The notes beneath the pieces are model-generated. The model had not been told where the DNA came from and ran no database searches. It saw only the letters and a list, made by a program, of their open reading frames with translations. The translations under genes were made by a program, and so were the position numbers. From NCBI RefSeq assembly GCF_013267595.1, contig NZ_CP054010.1, forward strand, positions 1,116,001-1,180,000: a stretch of DNA of 64,000 nt, read 5' to 3'. Below, one piece after another: positions 43,815 to 52,730 of this stretch; within the stretch, counting starts at the first letter, position 1, and every line of letters begins with the position of its first letter. Source of the stretch: Prevotella melaninogenica (GTDB taxonomy: Bacteria > Bacteroidota > Bacteroidia > Bacteroidales > Bacteroidaceae).

Positions 43815-46448
43815 CTACTTCAGCAAGTTCGCAATCGTTGCAATGACGGCTGCGATGCTGGCAGCACTTGAACCGACGCTGAGGGTTTCGGCAAGGCTCA
43901 TCTTACTTTGTATCTTTGTAGGAACGATAATTTCGCAGCCTGGGCGCACCTTAGCATTGTGCCCTACCTTCGCTAACATACCGTTCATGTAGAGGATATA
44001 GGTGTTGCTTTTTTTCGCATCACTGGCGAAACCACCAGCCTGATCGATATAGTAAGCAACGCTCTTGCCCTCAACATAACCGACAGAGTTAGGGAACATA
44101 ACCGCACCGTTAATCTTAACGGTTCCATTGTATTGTGGAATGACGATGTGATCGCCCTCACGAAGGACGATGTCGGCATCACTTCCTGGATTAGCTATCG
44201 CCTTATCTAACTCGATACCAACTGGGTATACATCAGGAACTTTGAACTTCTCCTCTAACTTCTTGTTATTTTCTTGTATTGCTTGAAGAACACCTGCATC
44301 CTTAGTTTTCACAGCTAAGTTTACCATGTTCTTATGTTGCTGTTCCAACTGCACCTTATAGATATTCTCCATTCGTATGCGTTCGGATGGAGTAGGGCGA
44401 CGCTCTAAGCGCGCACCTTTGATATATCCTAATTCTGTTGCACCACCTGCAGCCTTATAAATGTCGCTTAGGCGCATCTTTCTTGAGGTCAGTGTGTAGT
44501 TTCCAGCAAACACAACCTCACCTTCAATACTAACATTCTGCTGATTGGTTGTACCCGGACTCTTACGTACATACACCTCATCGTAAGGTTCAAGAACGAA
44601 ACCTGGCGCACCATCGATGACAAAGCCGTCACGTAGAGAGAAGGAGTAGGTGCGAGCGATGATAGAGTCTGGCGTCAGTGCTTGTGGGTTTGTGATACGA
44701 CGTGACACATCTACTCTCACCGTAGAGGCACTCTGTTTCAGACCTCCAGCTTGCAGGATGAAGTCTTCTAACGACTCATTATCAGCGTATTGATAGATAC
44801 CTGGATAGAGAACTTCACCATGAATGGTTATGGTTCGTTGCTCCTGTGCATCCGTACGTGTAGGGATGAAGAGTACATCTTCATTTTGTATAGGGATGTC
44901 AGCCACACGACCCGTAAGGATTCCGTCCACATCTACCGAGATAACCTCTAATGTGCGGTCAGCCTTCTTGCGGTGTAAAACGGCGTGTGGAGCAAATGCC
45001 ACCTCTGTCAATCCGTCTGCAGCTTCAATCAAACCGCGTACGCTATTGATGCGTCCACCAACCTCATACATACCCGGACGGAACACGGCTCCCTTGATTT
45101 CAACCATGTTTTCGTATCTTGGAATAACCGAGTCTACACTGATAGAGTCTTCGTCAGCAACACGGAAGTTGCGCATGTCAAACTCATTAACATTGAAGAT
45201 AGAATACTGGCGACCCGTCTTTCTGCGTACACGTACCGAACGTGTATAGGCATCACCAGCAAATCCTCCCGCGTAACCGATAAGTGTTCCAAGGCTTTCG
45301 CCGCGTTTCATCTCATAGAACATTGGGCGTTTCACCTTACCGCTAATCTGTGCAAGCATCTCGTAAGGACCAACAACGATGACGTCGTTATCAGCTAATC
45401 GTACGTTACCACTCAGATGACCGCGACGAAGGAAGTCGTATACGTCAACCGTAGTGATGAGTGTTCCTCCTCTATAAACCTTGATGTTGCGCAGTGTTCC
45501 TAAGTCACCAATACCGCCAGCCATGTAAAGTGCGTTGAAAACAGTGGCAAAAGCTGACAGTGTATAGGTACCTGGGGTCTTCACTTCACCCACAACATTC
45601 ACCATGATGGTATGGGTCTGACCAACAGAGAGGCGTATGTTCGAACTACTAAAACGCTTACCAATCTTCTCACGGATACGGTTGTTCGCCTGATCTACAG
45701 TCAATCCACTCACCTGAACAGGACCGAAACCCTCCAAGGTGACGTAACCATCAGGGGCAACCGTTGTCTGGTAAGACTTTTGTGAAGCACCATATACATC
45801 GATAAACACAGCATCACCGGGACCAATACGGTAGTTGCGAGGCAGCGCCATGTTCATGTTTGGTTCAAAAGAAAGACTCTTATTATTAAAGATGTCACGT
45901 CCCCAAACCTTCTTTCGGTTACGACTCAGCTGCTTCAGTAGGTTTTCATACATTGCAGCAGTGTCCTGTGGCATCCAATCATTCATCTCAGCCTGCATCT
46001 TCAGGTACTCACCATCGTTCTCATCGTAGGTGTTTGTCCACGAACGATTAGCTGAGATACGTCCCTCTGAGTATCTGTTTATCTCCTGCTCGTTATTGTT
46101 GTAATCATCGAGTGTCGCATCAGCGATTTGTTGTTTACTCTTTCCTGGGGCAGCAGTAGGACTTGTCTGTCCGTTATTTGTACGACTACGATCCGTTGTT
46201 GTACCCTCTTTTGCGGCTCCGAAAGCAGCATTTCCCTTCTGCATCTTCTCGTATATGTTTCTCACACGGCGTATCTGCGAGATGTCTACACCACTCTGCA
46301 TGAGCTTGGTGACAATCTGCGCTTGTGGAGTACCTTTCTTGTGCTCCTTCTGCACGAAGTCCATTACCTGCGTATCCGTCATAGACGACTGTGCAAAACC
46401 GTTCAAAGAACATAATGCGAGTAATACAAATAGAATATATTTCTTCAT
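43815..46448 (-). CDS. Wza-like polysaccharide export protein with multiple SLBB domains
   Basis: 877 residues. Signal peptide MKKYILFVLLALCSLNGFAQ. A low-complexity stretch follows to about 200, then a polysaccharide export domain (NYRIGPGDAVFIDVYGASQK, VAPDGYVTLEGFGPVQVSG) and a series of about five SLBB ligand-binding domains (VVGEVKTPGTYTLSA, EIKGAVFRPGMYEV, TIHGEVLYPGIYQY, VSIEGEVVFAGNYTL, VKINGAVMFPNSVGYV). The end has a membrane segment (SSAASIAAVIATIANLL). It is a large Bacteroidota version of the outer-membrane export channel. Confidence 0.92.
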   Translation of the reverse strand: MKKYILFVLLALCSLNGFAQSSMTDTQVMDFVQKEHKKGTPQAQIVTKLMQSGVDISQIRRVRNIYEKMQKGNAAFGAAKEGTTTDRSRTNNGQTSPTAAPGKSKQQIADATLDDYNNNEQEINRYSEGRISANRSWTNTYDENDGEYLKMQAEMNDWMPQDTAAMYENLLKQLSRNRKKVWGRDIFNNKSLSFEPNMNMALPRNYRIGPGDAVFIDVYGASQKSYQTTVAPDGYVTLEGFGPVQVSGLTVDQANNRIREKIGKRFSSSNIRLSVGQTHTIMVNVVGEVKTPGTYTLSAFATVFNALYMAGGIGDLGTLRNIKVYRGGTLITTVDVYDFLRRGHLSGNVRLADNDVIVVGPYEMLAQISGKVKRPMFYEMKRGESLGTLIGYAGGFAGDAYTRSVRVRRKTGRQYSIFNVNEFDMRNFRVADEDSISVDSVIPRYENMVEIKGAVFRPGMYEVGGRINSVRGLIEAADGLTEVAFAPHAVLHRKKADRTLEVISVDVDGILTGRVADIPIQNEDVLFIPTRTDAQEQRTITIHGEVLYPGIYQYADNESLEDFILQAGGLKQSASTVRVDVSRRITNPQALTPDSIIARTYSFSLRDGFVIDGAPGFVLEPYDEVYVRKSPGTTNQQNVSIEGEVVFAGNYTLTSRKMRLSDIYKAAGGATELGYIKGARLERRPTPSERIRMENIYKVQLEQQHKNMVNLAVKTKDAGVLQAIQENNKKLEEKFKVPDVYPVGIELDKAIANPGSDADIVLREGDHIVIPQYNGTVKINGAVMFPNSVGYVEGKSVAYYIDQAGGFASDAKKSNTYILYMNGMLAKVGHNAKVRPGCEIIVPTKIQSKMSLAETLSVGSSAASIAAVIATIANLLK

Positions 46449-46456
46449 CTTTCTGT

Positions 46457-47077
46457 TTAGAATTTCTTTCCAGTAACAATTTTTAGAACCGTCTTAATGA
46501 CGATAGTAAAGTCCAACCACAAGGTGCGATGTTCCAAGTAATGGATGTCCATCTCCATTCGTCGGAGCATTTTCTCCATCGTATCGGTATAACCATTGTA
46601 GAGTGTTGCCTCTGAAGTAAGCCCCGGTCGCATCTGATAGATGAGCTGATAGCGGTCGGTCTGTTCGATAATCTTGTCGATAAAGAACTTACGTTCAGGG
46701 CGCGGACCCACGAACGACATGTCACCTCTGAGCACATTCCATAGTTGTGGTAGTTCGTCTAAGTGATGTCCACGCAGGAACTGTTCCAATCGAGTAGAGT
46801 TCGAACTGTCACATTTTGTAACAAGTTGCGGACCCTCTTCCTCCACAACACTGCTCATTGTACGAAACTTAACGATAGCAAACGGACGTCCTTTATATCC
46901 GATACGTATCTGTCGGAAGAATATCGGTCCATTGCTTTGATAAGTAATAAGAATACTGATGAGGAGAAATAGAGGAGAGCAGATGATAAGTCCGATGAGC
47001 GCACCAACAATGTCAAAAGCACGCTTTAAACAGCGTTGAAGCTTTCCCATGGCATCATGACTCTCGTTTTCTCTCAT
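46457..47077 (-). CDS. Initiating sugar transferase (monotopic phosphoglycosyltransferase)
   Basis: 206 residues. A membrane re-entrant helix (KRAFDIVGALIGLIICSPLF), KFRTM, LDELPQLWNVLRGDMSFVGP and RPERKFFIDK are the WcaJ/PglC family signatures. It puts the first sugar-phosphate on undecaprenyl phosphate. Only the catalytic domain is present, without the extra N-terminal membrane domain of WbaP/WcaJ. First gene of the polysaccharide operon; a -7 box lies at 47137-47144. Confidence 0.93.
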   Translation of the reverse strand: MRENESHDAMGKLQRCLKRAFDIVGALIGLIICSPLFLLISILITYQSNGPIFFRQIRIGYKGRPFAIVKFRTMSSVVEEEGPQLVTKCDSSNSTRLEQFLRGHHLDELPQLWNVLRGDMSFVGPRPERKFFIDKIIEQTDRYQLIYQMRPGLTSEATLYNGYTDTMEKMLRRMEMDIHYLEHRTLWLDFTIVIKTVLKIVTGKKF

Positions 47078-47136
47078 TTGGTTATTCGTACTTTGGTCCG
47101 TATAGTTATTATAACTCTATTTTTGTTATTTTGTTG

Positions 47137-47144
47137 CAAAGATA
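47137..47144 (-). promoter_or_regulatory. -7 box of the polysaccharide operon
   Basis: TATCTTTG on the minus strand, 60 bases before the start at 47077. No UpxY/NusG-type antiterminator gene and no flanking inverted repeats were seen, so phase variation is not indicated. Confidence 0.6.
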
Positions 47145-47198
47145 CGCTTTTTTATTTATTTATTAATCAGAAATCCTTATCTTTCCACTTCTTAGCCG

Positions 47199-47206
47199 TA
47201 TCTTTG
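47199..47206 (+). promoter_or_regulatory. -7 box of dinB
   Basis: TATCTTTG followed by CATAG, 22 bases before the ATG at 47228; divergent from the 47137 box. Confidence 0.6.
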
Positions 47207-47227
47207 CATAGAGAACAGGGTACTATC

Positions 47228-48328
47228 ATGCGTAAAATTATTCACATTGACATGGATGCTTTCTTTGCTTCGGTTGAGCAAAGGGACAATCCAGAACTGA
47301 GAGGGAAGCCTATCGCTGTCGGTTTCGATGGTCCACGTGGCGTGGTGTCGACTGCCAGCTACGAAGCTCGTCCTTTTGGTGTTCATTCTGCCATGTCAAT
47401 GGCGCAGGCGAAAAGGCGTTGTCCGCAACTGATCGTTGTCTCTTCACATTTCGATAGATACAAAGAAGTGTCACGACAGATTCATGCTGTCTTTCATGAA
47501 TACACCGATTTGGTTGAGCCAATCTCACTGGATGAGGCTTTTCTTGATGTTTCGGAGAATAAAAAAGGAATAGATCTGGCTGTCGACATAGCGAAAGAAA
47601 TCAAGCAAAAGATATTCGAGCGCACCTCGCTAACTGCCTCTGCAGGAATAAGCTACAACAAACTGTTGGCTAAGATAGCCTCTGATATGCGCAAACCAAA
47701 TGGAATCTTCACGGTACATCCCGACCGTGCGCTTGATTTTATCGGTAAACTCCCTGTTGAGAAGCTATGGGGCGTTGGTCCAAAGACGGCTGAGCGAATG
47801 CACGGTATGGGTGTCTTTACGGGGGAACAACTACGAGAAATATCGCGAGAACACCTTGTGCAGGTGTTTGGTAAGATGGGTAATGTCTACTATAATTTCT
47901 CACGTGGCATTGACAATCGTCCTGTCATCGTTTCTTATGAGCGTAAGTCTGTGGGCTGTGAGCGCACTTTTCTTGAAGATTTACATATCGAATCGAAGAT
48001 AATCATCGAACTCTATCACATCACTTTGGAGTTAGTTGAACGAATCAAAGCGAAAGATTTTAAGGGTAGAACCCTCACACTCAAACTGAAGTGGGATGCT
48101 ACAACGCAGATAACACGTAGTCTTACACAGGATAAAATCCTCCGAACGAAAGATAATATCCTCCCTCTTGCCAAGCAATTATTAAAAGATACGGACTATC
48201 ATAACCGTCCTATCCGCTTGATGGGGCTCTCTGTTTCTTCGCCTGAAACGAATGAAAAAGAAGGACAAATACGCCCTCAATGGATAGAAGGATTGCTTCC
48301 TTTTGAAAAAAATGACTTTGTTACGTAA
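47228..48328 (+). CDS. dinB: DNA polymerase IV (Y-family)
   Basis: 366 residues from MRKIIHIDMDAFFASVEQ, the canonical Pol IV start; the open frame upstream (to 47036) crosses the promoter. Catalytic acidic motifs: DMDAFFASVE and SLDEAFLDV. The palm-fingers segment ASYEARPFGVHSAMSMAQAKRRCP and the thumb HhH near LWGVGPKTAERMHGMGV are present, plus the little-finger domain. It performs translesion synthesis. It lacks the usual C-terminal beta-clamp QLxLF peptide in obvious form. Confidence 0.95.
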   Translation: MRKIIHIDMDAFFASVEQRDNPELRGKPIAVGFDGPRGVVSTASYEARPFGVHSAMSMAQAKRRCPQLIVVSSHFDRYKEVSRQIHAVFHEYTDLVEPISLDEAFLDVSENKKGIDLAVDIAKEIKQKIFERTSLTASAGISYNKLLAKIASDMRKPNGIFTVHPDRALDFIGKLPVEKLWGVGPKTAERMHGMGVFTGEQLREISREHLVQVFGKMGNVYYNFSRGIDNRPVIVSYERKSVGCERTFLEDLHIESKIIIELYHITLELVERIKAKDFKGRTLTLKLKWDATTQITRSLTQDKILRTKDNILPLAKQLLKDTDYHNRPIRLMGLSVSSPETNEKEGQIRPQWIEGLLPFEKNDFVT

Positions 48329-48396
48329 TCGTTTTGTACTATCTTCTATTTACAATGGTGAACTTAACGTCCCTTTCTCCTTATTTTTAAGCGGGG

Positions 48397-48473
48397 TAGG
48401 GATACTGCGCACATTGTGTGCTGATGCTCCGCACATCGTGTGCTAAGGCTAAACACCAATGGTGCTAAGCACT
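48397..48473. repeat. Second 22-bp-period family, copy 2
   Basis: Units 48419-48440 (GTGCTGATGCTCCGCACAT...) and 48441-48462 (GTGCTAAGGCTAAACACC...), then GTGCTAAGCAC. A weaker unit precedes at 48397-48418. Exact 22-bp period. Confidence 0.75.
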
Positions 48474-48592
48474 AAACGCAGTGTAGATAGTAGTTTCTTA
48501 TTGTAGAATCTTATATTAGAAGTTTCGCATTTGTTCGTAAAATTGACCTTATATTATTGCTTAAAACATTTCCAAATATGGAAGAAAATTAT

Positions 48593-48600
48593 TAATTTTG
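48593..48600 (+). promoter_or_regulatory. -7 box of the zinc-ribbon genes
   Basis: TAATTTTG followed by CAC, 84 bases before the start at 48684. Confidence 0.5.
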
Positions 48601-48683
48601 CACAAGATAAACCGTGTTAGACTATTAGGGATGTTGTTAACCCTTTGTCCTCACTAATCATTGTTCTTAAGAAGTGGTAGCAT

Positions 48684-49427
48684 ATGCAGTATAATGTAAC
48701 TTGTAATAAATGCAATCGCACGTTTATGATTACGGCCGATGGCAATGATAAAATACATTGCAATTGTCCTTATTGTGGACAGTCATTGCTTGTTAACTTG
48801 CCCACGTTGGCAAGTCCTGTTACCCCTTCAGTACAACAACCTATTATGGGTCAGGGTGAGCAGAAAGGGTCTGGCTCTACGCTGAAAGTCTTGCTTACTA
48901 TCTTGATAGTTCTCATCTTAGGAGGCTTGGCAGTCTTTGGTTACATTTATTGGAACAACCAGAAGGAAGCTGCTCAGCAAGAACTTCAAGCACAACGCAA
49001 GGCACACGCTGACTCTATGATGCAGGTTCGTGCGCAGATAGAGGCGCAAGAAGCTGAGGCGCAGCGACAGGATGAGAAGCGAAAGGGTATCTGTAGATTC
49101 TTAGAGTCATTCTATAAGAAAGCTGTTCTTACGGAGGATGCGGATGCAGACTTCTACAGTCGTTACCTCACAGATTACTGTCATCGAATGGTCTTTGGCA
49201 CGCAAGGCTCTTATGACTATGATGTTGATGAGGCAACTGTGTGGTGGGGTGCCTTTGGAAATACGGCTACAGAGCCAGACTTTAATCAACTTCAACGCAA
49301 CCTAAAGGTTGATGCTATTGATGATAATTGGTATAAAGTGAGACTGTCGCAAGATGGTGAAACGGAATATCGTCAGGTGAAGGTGCTGTCGCAAGATGGG
49401 CATATTCTCATTGACGACGTAAGATAA
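48684..49427 (+). CDS. Zinc-ribbon membrane protein, unknown function
   Basis: 247 residues. The N-terminus is a zinc ribbon (CNKC at 7-10 and CNCPYC at 26-31), like MJ0042-type putative zinc fingers. A single membrane segment lies at about 70-92 (VLLTILIVLILGGLAVFGYIYW), then a coiled-coil stretch rich in Gln/Ala/Glu (95-135) and an alpha/beta extracytoplasmic domain resembling an NTF2-like fold (FLESFYKKAVLTEDADADFY). Paralogous at the N-terminus to the next gene. The function is not known. Confidence 0.7.
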   Translation: MQYNVTCNKCNRTFMITADGNDKIHCNCPYCGQSLLVNLPTLASPVTPSVQQPIMGQGEQKGSGSTLKVLLTILIVLILGGLAVFGYIYWNNQKEAAQQELQAQRKAHADSMMQVRAQIEAQEAEAQRQDEKRKGICRFLESFYKKAVLTEDADADFYSRYLTDYCHRMVFGTQGSYDYDVDEATVWWGAFGNTATEPDFNQLQRNLKVDAIDDNWYKVRLSQDGETEYRQVKVLSQDGHILIDDVR

Positions 49428-49449
49428 TAACAGACGAAAGGAGGTTTAA

Positions 49450-49794
49450 ATGCAATTTCAGATAGCCTGTAAACATTGTCATCGTCCCTTTGTAATAGAG
49501 TCGGAGGGTGGTAATACGCTAAGATGTAATTGCCCCTATTGTGGTGAGAGTATGATGGTTGCAACCCCGCAGATGGGTGCGCCAAGTGGTAGTGCTGCTG
49601 AGACAACTGCCACTGTGAACCATGTACAAGTGGAAAGGGATAACACGCAAAGCCAAGTCAGACCTGCGATGGAGACAAAAACATCGAAGGGCGGACTGGG
49701 AAAGAAAGTAACCATCATCTTTGTTGGCTTCTTGTTGTTCGTTATTCTCATGTCATCACTCTTATATATTATTTTCTCAGCAATGTCAAATTAA
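49450..49794 (+). CDS. Small zinc-ribbon membrane protein
   Basis: 114 residues. The zinc ribbon has the same spacing as its neighbour (CKHC at 7-10, CNCPYC at 26-31), a Ser/Thr-rich linker and a C-terminal membrane segment (VTIIFVGFLLFVILMSSLLYIIF). It looks like a shortened copy of the upstream gene, without the outer domain. It lies 22 bases after that gene and 20 bases before pyruvate kinase, so the three are probably one transcript. Confidence 0.7.
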   Translation: MQFQIACKHCHRPFVIESEGGNTLRCNCPYCGESMMVATPQMGAPSGSAAETTATVNHVQVERDNTQSQVRPAMETKTSKGGLGKKVTIIFVGFLLFVILMSSLLYIIFSAMSN

Positions 49795-49814
49795 ACAATA
49801 ACACACTCAATTTT

Positions 49815-51278
49815 ATGAAACAGACAAAGATAGTATGTTCTATTAGCGACCGTCGCTGTGATGTTGACTTCCTAAGAAAGCTTTTCTTCTCAGGTATGAA
49901 TGTCGTACGTATGAATACGGCACATGCAAGTCCTGAAGGTATTAAGGAGATTATTCGCAATACACGTACTGTGTCTCAGCATGTGGCTTTGCTGATTGAT
50001 ACCAAGGGACCAGAGGTGAGAACCACTGCTGTGGATGAGCCTATTCATTACAAGGTGGGCGATATGGTTAAGATTTTCGGTCGTCCTGAAGTTGATTCAA
50101 CAAAGGATATTGTCAATGTTTCTTACCCTGACTTCGCTCGTGATGTGAAGGTTGGCGACCACGTTCTCTTTGATGACGGTGCATTGGATATGCTGATCGT
50201 TGAGAGTGCAGGTCCAATGTTAGTCGCACAGGTGCAGAATGAAGGTGATCTTGGCTCACGAAAGAGTGTGAATGTACCTGGTGAACATATTGAACTTCCT
50301 GCCTTAACAGAGAAGGATAAGGCTAATATTTTGTTGGCAATAGAGGAGGATATCGACTTCATCGCTCACTCTTTCGTTCGTTCAGCAGCTGATGTTCGTG
50401 AGGTTCAGAAGATTCTTGACGAGCATAACTCTGATATTAAGATTATCTCAAAGATTGAGAATCAGGAGGGTGTAGACAATATCGACGAGATTATCGATGC
50501 TTCTTATGGTATCATGATTGCACGTGGTGACTTGGGTATTGAGGTACCTATCGAGCAGATTCCTGGTATTCAGCGTAGCATTATCAATAAGTGTATCTTG
50601 AAGAAGAAGCCTGTTATCGTGGCTACTCAGATGTTACACACGATGATTAACAATCCTCGTCCTACGCGTGCTGAGGTTACTGACATTGCGAATGCTATCT
50701 ATAGCCACACCGATGCGTTGATGTTGAGTGGTGAGACGGCAAGCGGTAAGTATCCTGTTGAGGCTGTACAGACAATGGCTCGTATTGCTGAAGCTGCGGA
50801 GCAGGATGCACATAAGCGTGGACATGTAACTGTTCCGATGGTCAACCAGAATGATCAGCGTGAGTTCTTGTCAAGAAGTGCTATCGAGGCTACTGAACAG
50901 TTGGGTGTAAAGGGTATTATCACCGATAGCGAGACAGGTCAGACTGCTCGTAATCTTGCTGCTTTCCGTGGTCCACACCCAGTGTTGGCTATCTGCTACA
51001 AGGATAAGGTACAGCGTTGGTTGAACCTTAGCTACGGTGTTATTGCAGTTTATCAGCATCGTTATAAGTCAAATGAGGAGATGTTTACAGCAGCCTTGCG
51101 CATGCTTCGTCAGAAGGGTTACATTGAGTTAGAGGATAAGATTGCTTATCTTTCTGGTACGTTTGGCGTAGGTGGTGGCACTACCTTCCTTGAGATTAAC
51201 AAGGTGGGTGATGTCTTTGCACGCAAGTATCGCTTCCATCTCCCTGAAGAAGTGAACACGGATGAGGAAGGGGAATAA
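49815..51278 (+). CDS. pyk: Pyruvate kinase
   Basis: 487 residues catalysing phosphoenolpyruvate + ADP to pyruvate + ATP. Motifs: NTAHASPEG, LIDTKGPEVRT, SKIENQEGVDNIDEI with the catalytic Lys, MIARGDLGIEVPIEQIP, MLSGETASGKYPVEA. The C-terminal regulatory domain is present. The substrate loop reads MNTAHAS rather than the usual R.N.SHG, which is common in Bacteroidota as I recall. Last gene of the 48.7-51.3 kb transcript. Confidence 0.96.
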   Translation: MKQTKIVCSISDRRCDVDFLRKLFFSGMNVVRMNTAHASPEGIKEIIRNTRTVSQHVALLIDTKGPEVRTTAVDEPIHYKVGDMVKIFGRPEVDSTKDIVNVSYPDFARDVKVGDHVLFDDGALDMLIVESAGPMLVAQVQNEGDLGSRKSVNVPGEHIELPALTEKDKANILLAIEEDIDFIAHSFVRSAADVREVQKILDEHNSDIKIISKIENQEGVDNIDEIIDASYGIMIARGDLGIEVPIEQIPGIQRSIINKCILKKKPVIVATQMLHTMINNPRPTRAEVTDIANAIYSHTDALMLSGETASGKYPVEAVQTMARIAEAAEQDAHKRGHVTVPMVNQNDQREFLSRSAIEATEQLGVKGIITDSETGQTARNLAAFRGPHPVLAICYKDKVQRWLNLSYGVIAVYQHRYKSNEEMFTAALRMLRQKGYIELEDKIAYLSGTFGVGGGTTFLEINKVGDVFARKYRFHLPEEVNTDEEGE

Positions 51279-51536
51279 CCCTGTTTTCTCACAGCGTGAA
51301 TGTCACATGAAGTAAAATTGAAGGCGTGGGGGTTATTTAAGCCAAACTGGTTAGTAGATTACAATACGCATTATTGCTACTATGTGTGGTATGGTCTCTC
51401 AACTTCTATCATCTTCTTATGGGCACTTTATCTCGCTTTTTAGCTTGATATAGTCTGCTACATCTTTGTTATTGAGACAAATAAGGTTCCTCCGAGATAG
51501 GGAGTGATAAGCTAAAGCTATCATATAATACGGCAC

Positions 51537-51588
51537 ACAGAGCAATTCTAAGTTTACAGTCAGAAACTTAGCGTTGCTCTGTTTTTTA
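51537..51588 (+). terminator. Strong rho-independent terminator
   Basis: ACAGAGCAA..CTAAGTTT pairs with AAACTTAG..TTGCTCTGT and is followed by six T (51582-51587). It lies 258 bases after pyk, so pyk may have a long 3' UTR or the hairpin belongs to the repeat. Confidence 0.75.
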
Positions 51589-51737
51589 TTCCTTAAACTG
51601 AAAGCGGTCTATTGTGGTCTAATAAACGAGTGGGATTAAAGTGCTAAACGTAAAGACAGACCCTATTCATTCAAACTCCGGATGAATCCTCTTTTGTCCG
51701 AATTTTTCACATGCTGATTTTTTAAAGACCACTAAAT

Positions 51738-51825
51738 GGCTTGCAAATAACGCCTAATTGGCTTGCAATAGGTGCCCTTTTGAAGTCTTACTAACGCCCT
51801 TTTGGAGTCCAATTAAGCACCTTTT
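51738..51825 (-). repeat. 22-bp-period array, copy 5 (four units, reverse)
   Basis: On the minus strand it starts AAAAGGTGCTTAATTGG at 51825; four exact 22-bp units with a degenerate fifth. The flank TTGTTATCAAGTAGTTG precedes it, as in copy 1, and GTCCGAATTTTTCACA lies beyond, as in copy 4. Confidence 0.9.
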
Positions 51826-52145
51826 GAAACCCTACTTTACAACTACTTGATAACAAAAGAGTTACGGCGGTGGTGAAAGGACATGCTTTTAAGCTATTTC
51901 CTTACCTTTTCTTAGAAGGGTTTGTAAATATATTTCTTTGCCTTTGAGGGGTAAATTCCACACAGAGGAACGGAGTTGAAGGAGGTTTTATCTACCTTGA
52001 TATAGACTGATATGCCTGTTGTAAGGGAAAATAACATGTGCAATAAAAAAATAAGAGAGGGGTAGGAGCTAATGAATAATATGAATGAATATGGCTGTGT
52101 GTAGGATTTTTCCTACCGAGTTGGCATTAATGACGATAAAAAAGA

Positions 52146-52173
52146 AAGGTGTTCAGAATCCTCTGAACACCTT
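52146..52173 (-). terminator. Terminator of the tkt-rpiB operon
   Basis: AAGGTGTTCAGA (52146-52157), loop ATCC, TCTGAACACCTT (52162-52173): a perfect 12-bp stem followed on the minus strand by a T-rich TTTCTTTTTTATC stretch. Confidence 0.85.
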
Positions 52174-52219
52174 AACTGTTTATCTTTTGTTTGTCTTATT
52201 CAATCAGACAAAGCTATGA

Positions 52220-52666
52220 TTAGCCCTGTTGAACAGGAATCTTCTTAACACGACGCTCGTGTCTGCCACCCTCGAAGCTTGCTTTGAAGAACGCATCGAG
52301 AATCTTTTCTGCTGTCTTATTATCGATAAATCTGCCAGGAAGTACAGCAACATTTGCATCATTATGTTGACGAGTCAACTCTGCAACGTCCTTGTTCCAT
52401 ACCAAACCTGCGCGTACACCTTGGTGCTTGTTAAGTGCAATTGCCATACCCTCACCACTACCACAGATAGCGATACCAGGATAAACTTCACCACTCTCAA
52501 TGGCTTCAGCCAATGGGTGAGCATAGTCAGGATAGTCGCAACTTAAATCGCTATTACAGCCAAAGTCCTTATATGCATACTTGTGCTCTTCCAAATACTG
52601 GATAACGAATTGCTTTAATGGATAGCCCGCGTGGTCGCAGGCAACTCCTACTGTCTTAATTTCCAT
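52220..52666 (-). CDS. rpiB: Ribose-5-phosphate isomerase B
   Basis: 148 residues converting ribose-5-phosphate and ribulose-5-phosphate. Motifs: GVACDHAGYPLKQFV, DYPDYAHPLAEAIE, ICGSGEGMAIALNKHQGVRA with the active-site region, LPGRFI. Full family length. It is 64 bases downstream of tkt and probably in its operon, forming the non-oxidative pentose phosphate branch. A terminator follows it. Confidence 0.95.
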   Translation of the reverse strand: MEIKTVGVACDHAGYPLKQFVIQYLEEHKYAYKDFGCNSDLSCDYPDYAHPLAEAIESGEVYPGIAICGSGEGMAIALNKHQGVRAGLVWNKDVAELTRQHNDANVAVLPGRFIDNKTAEKILDAFFKASFEGGRHERRVKKIPVQQG

Positions 52667-52730
52667 AAGCTGTTTAGGTTTTTATGAGCCTCCGCCTTCG
52701 GTGATGAACTTAGAGACTCAGGTTAAACGT

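Larger units (their letters stand above)
48329..48683. other. Intergenic region with second-type 22-bp repeat
   Basis: No gene. It contains the GTGCTAAGG repeat (48397-48473) and the promoter of the zinc-ribbon gene. Confidence 0.7.
51279..52219. other. Gene-free region with composite repeats
   Basis: About 0.9 kb without a gene. It holds a segment TTCCTCCGAGATAGGGAGTG (51488-51507) that resembles TTCTTCCGAGATATGGAGT near 60275, a strong terminator (51537-51588), the sequence ATTGTGGTCTAATAAACG, array copy 5 with both its flanks, and a CACACAGAGGAACGGAG block (51958-51985). The terminator of tkt-rpiB is at 52146-52173. Confidence 0.7.

Noticed and set aside
46900..47240. Invertible promoter for the polysaccharide operon
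   Set aside because: I looked for inverted repeats around the divergent promoters and for an invertase gene; none found.
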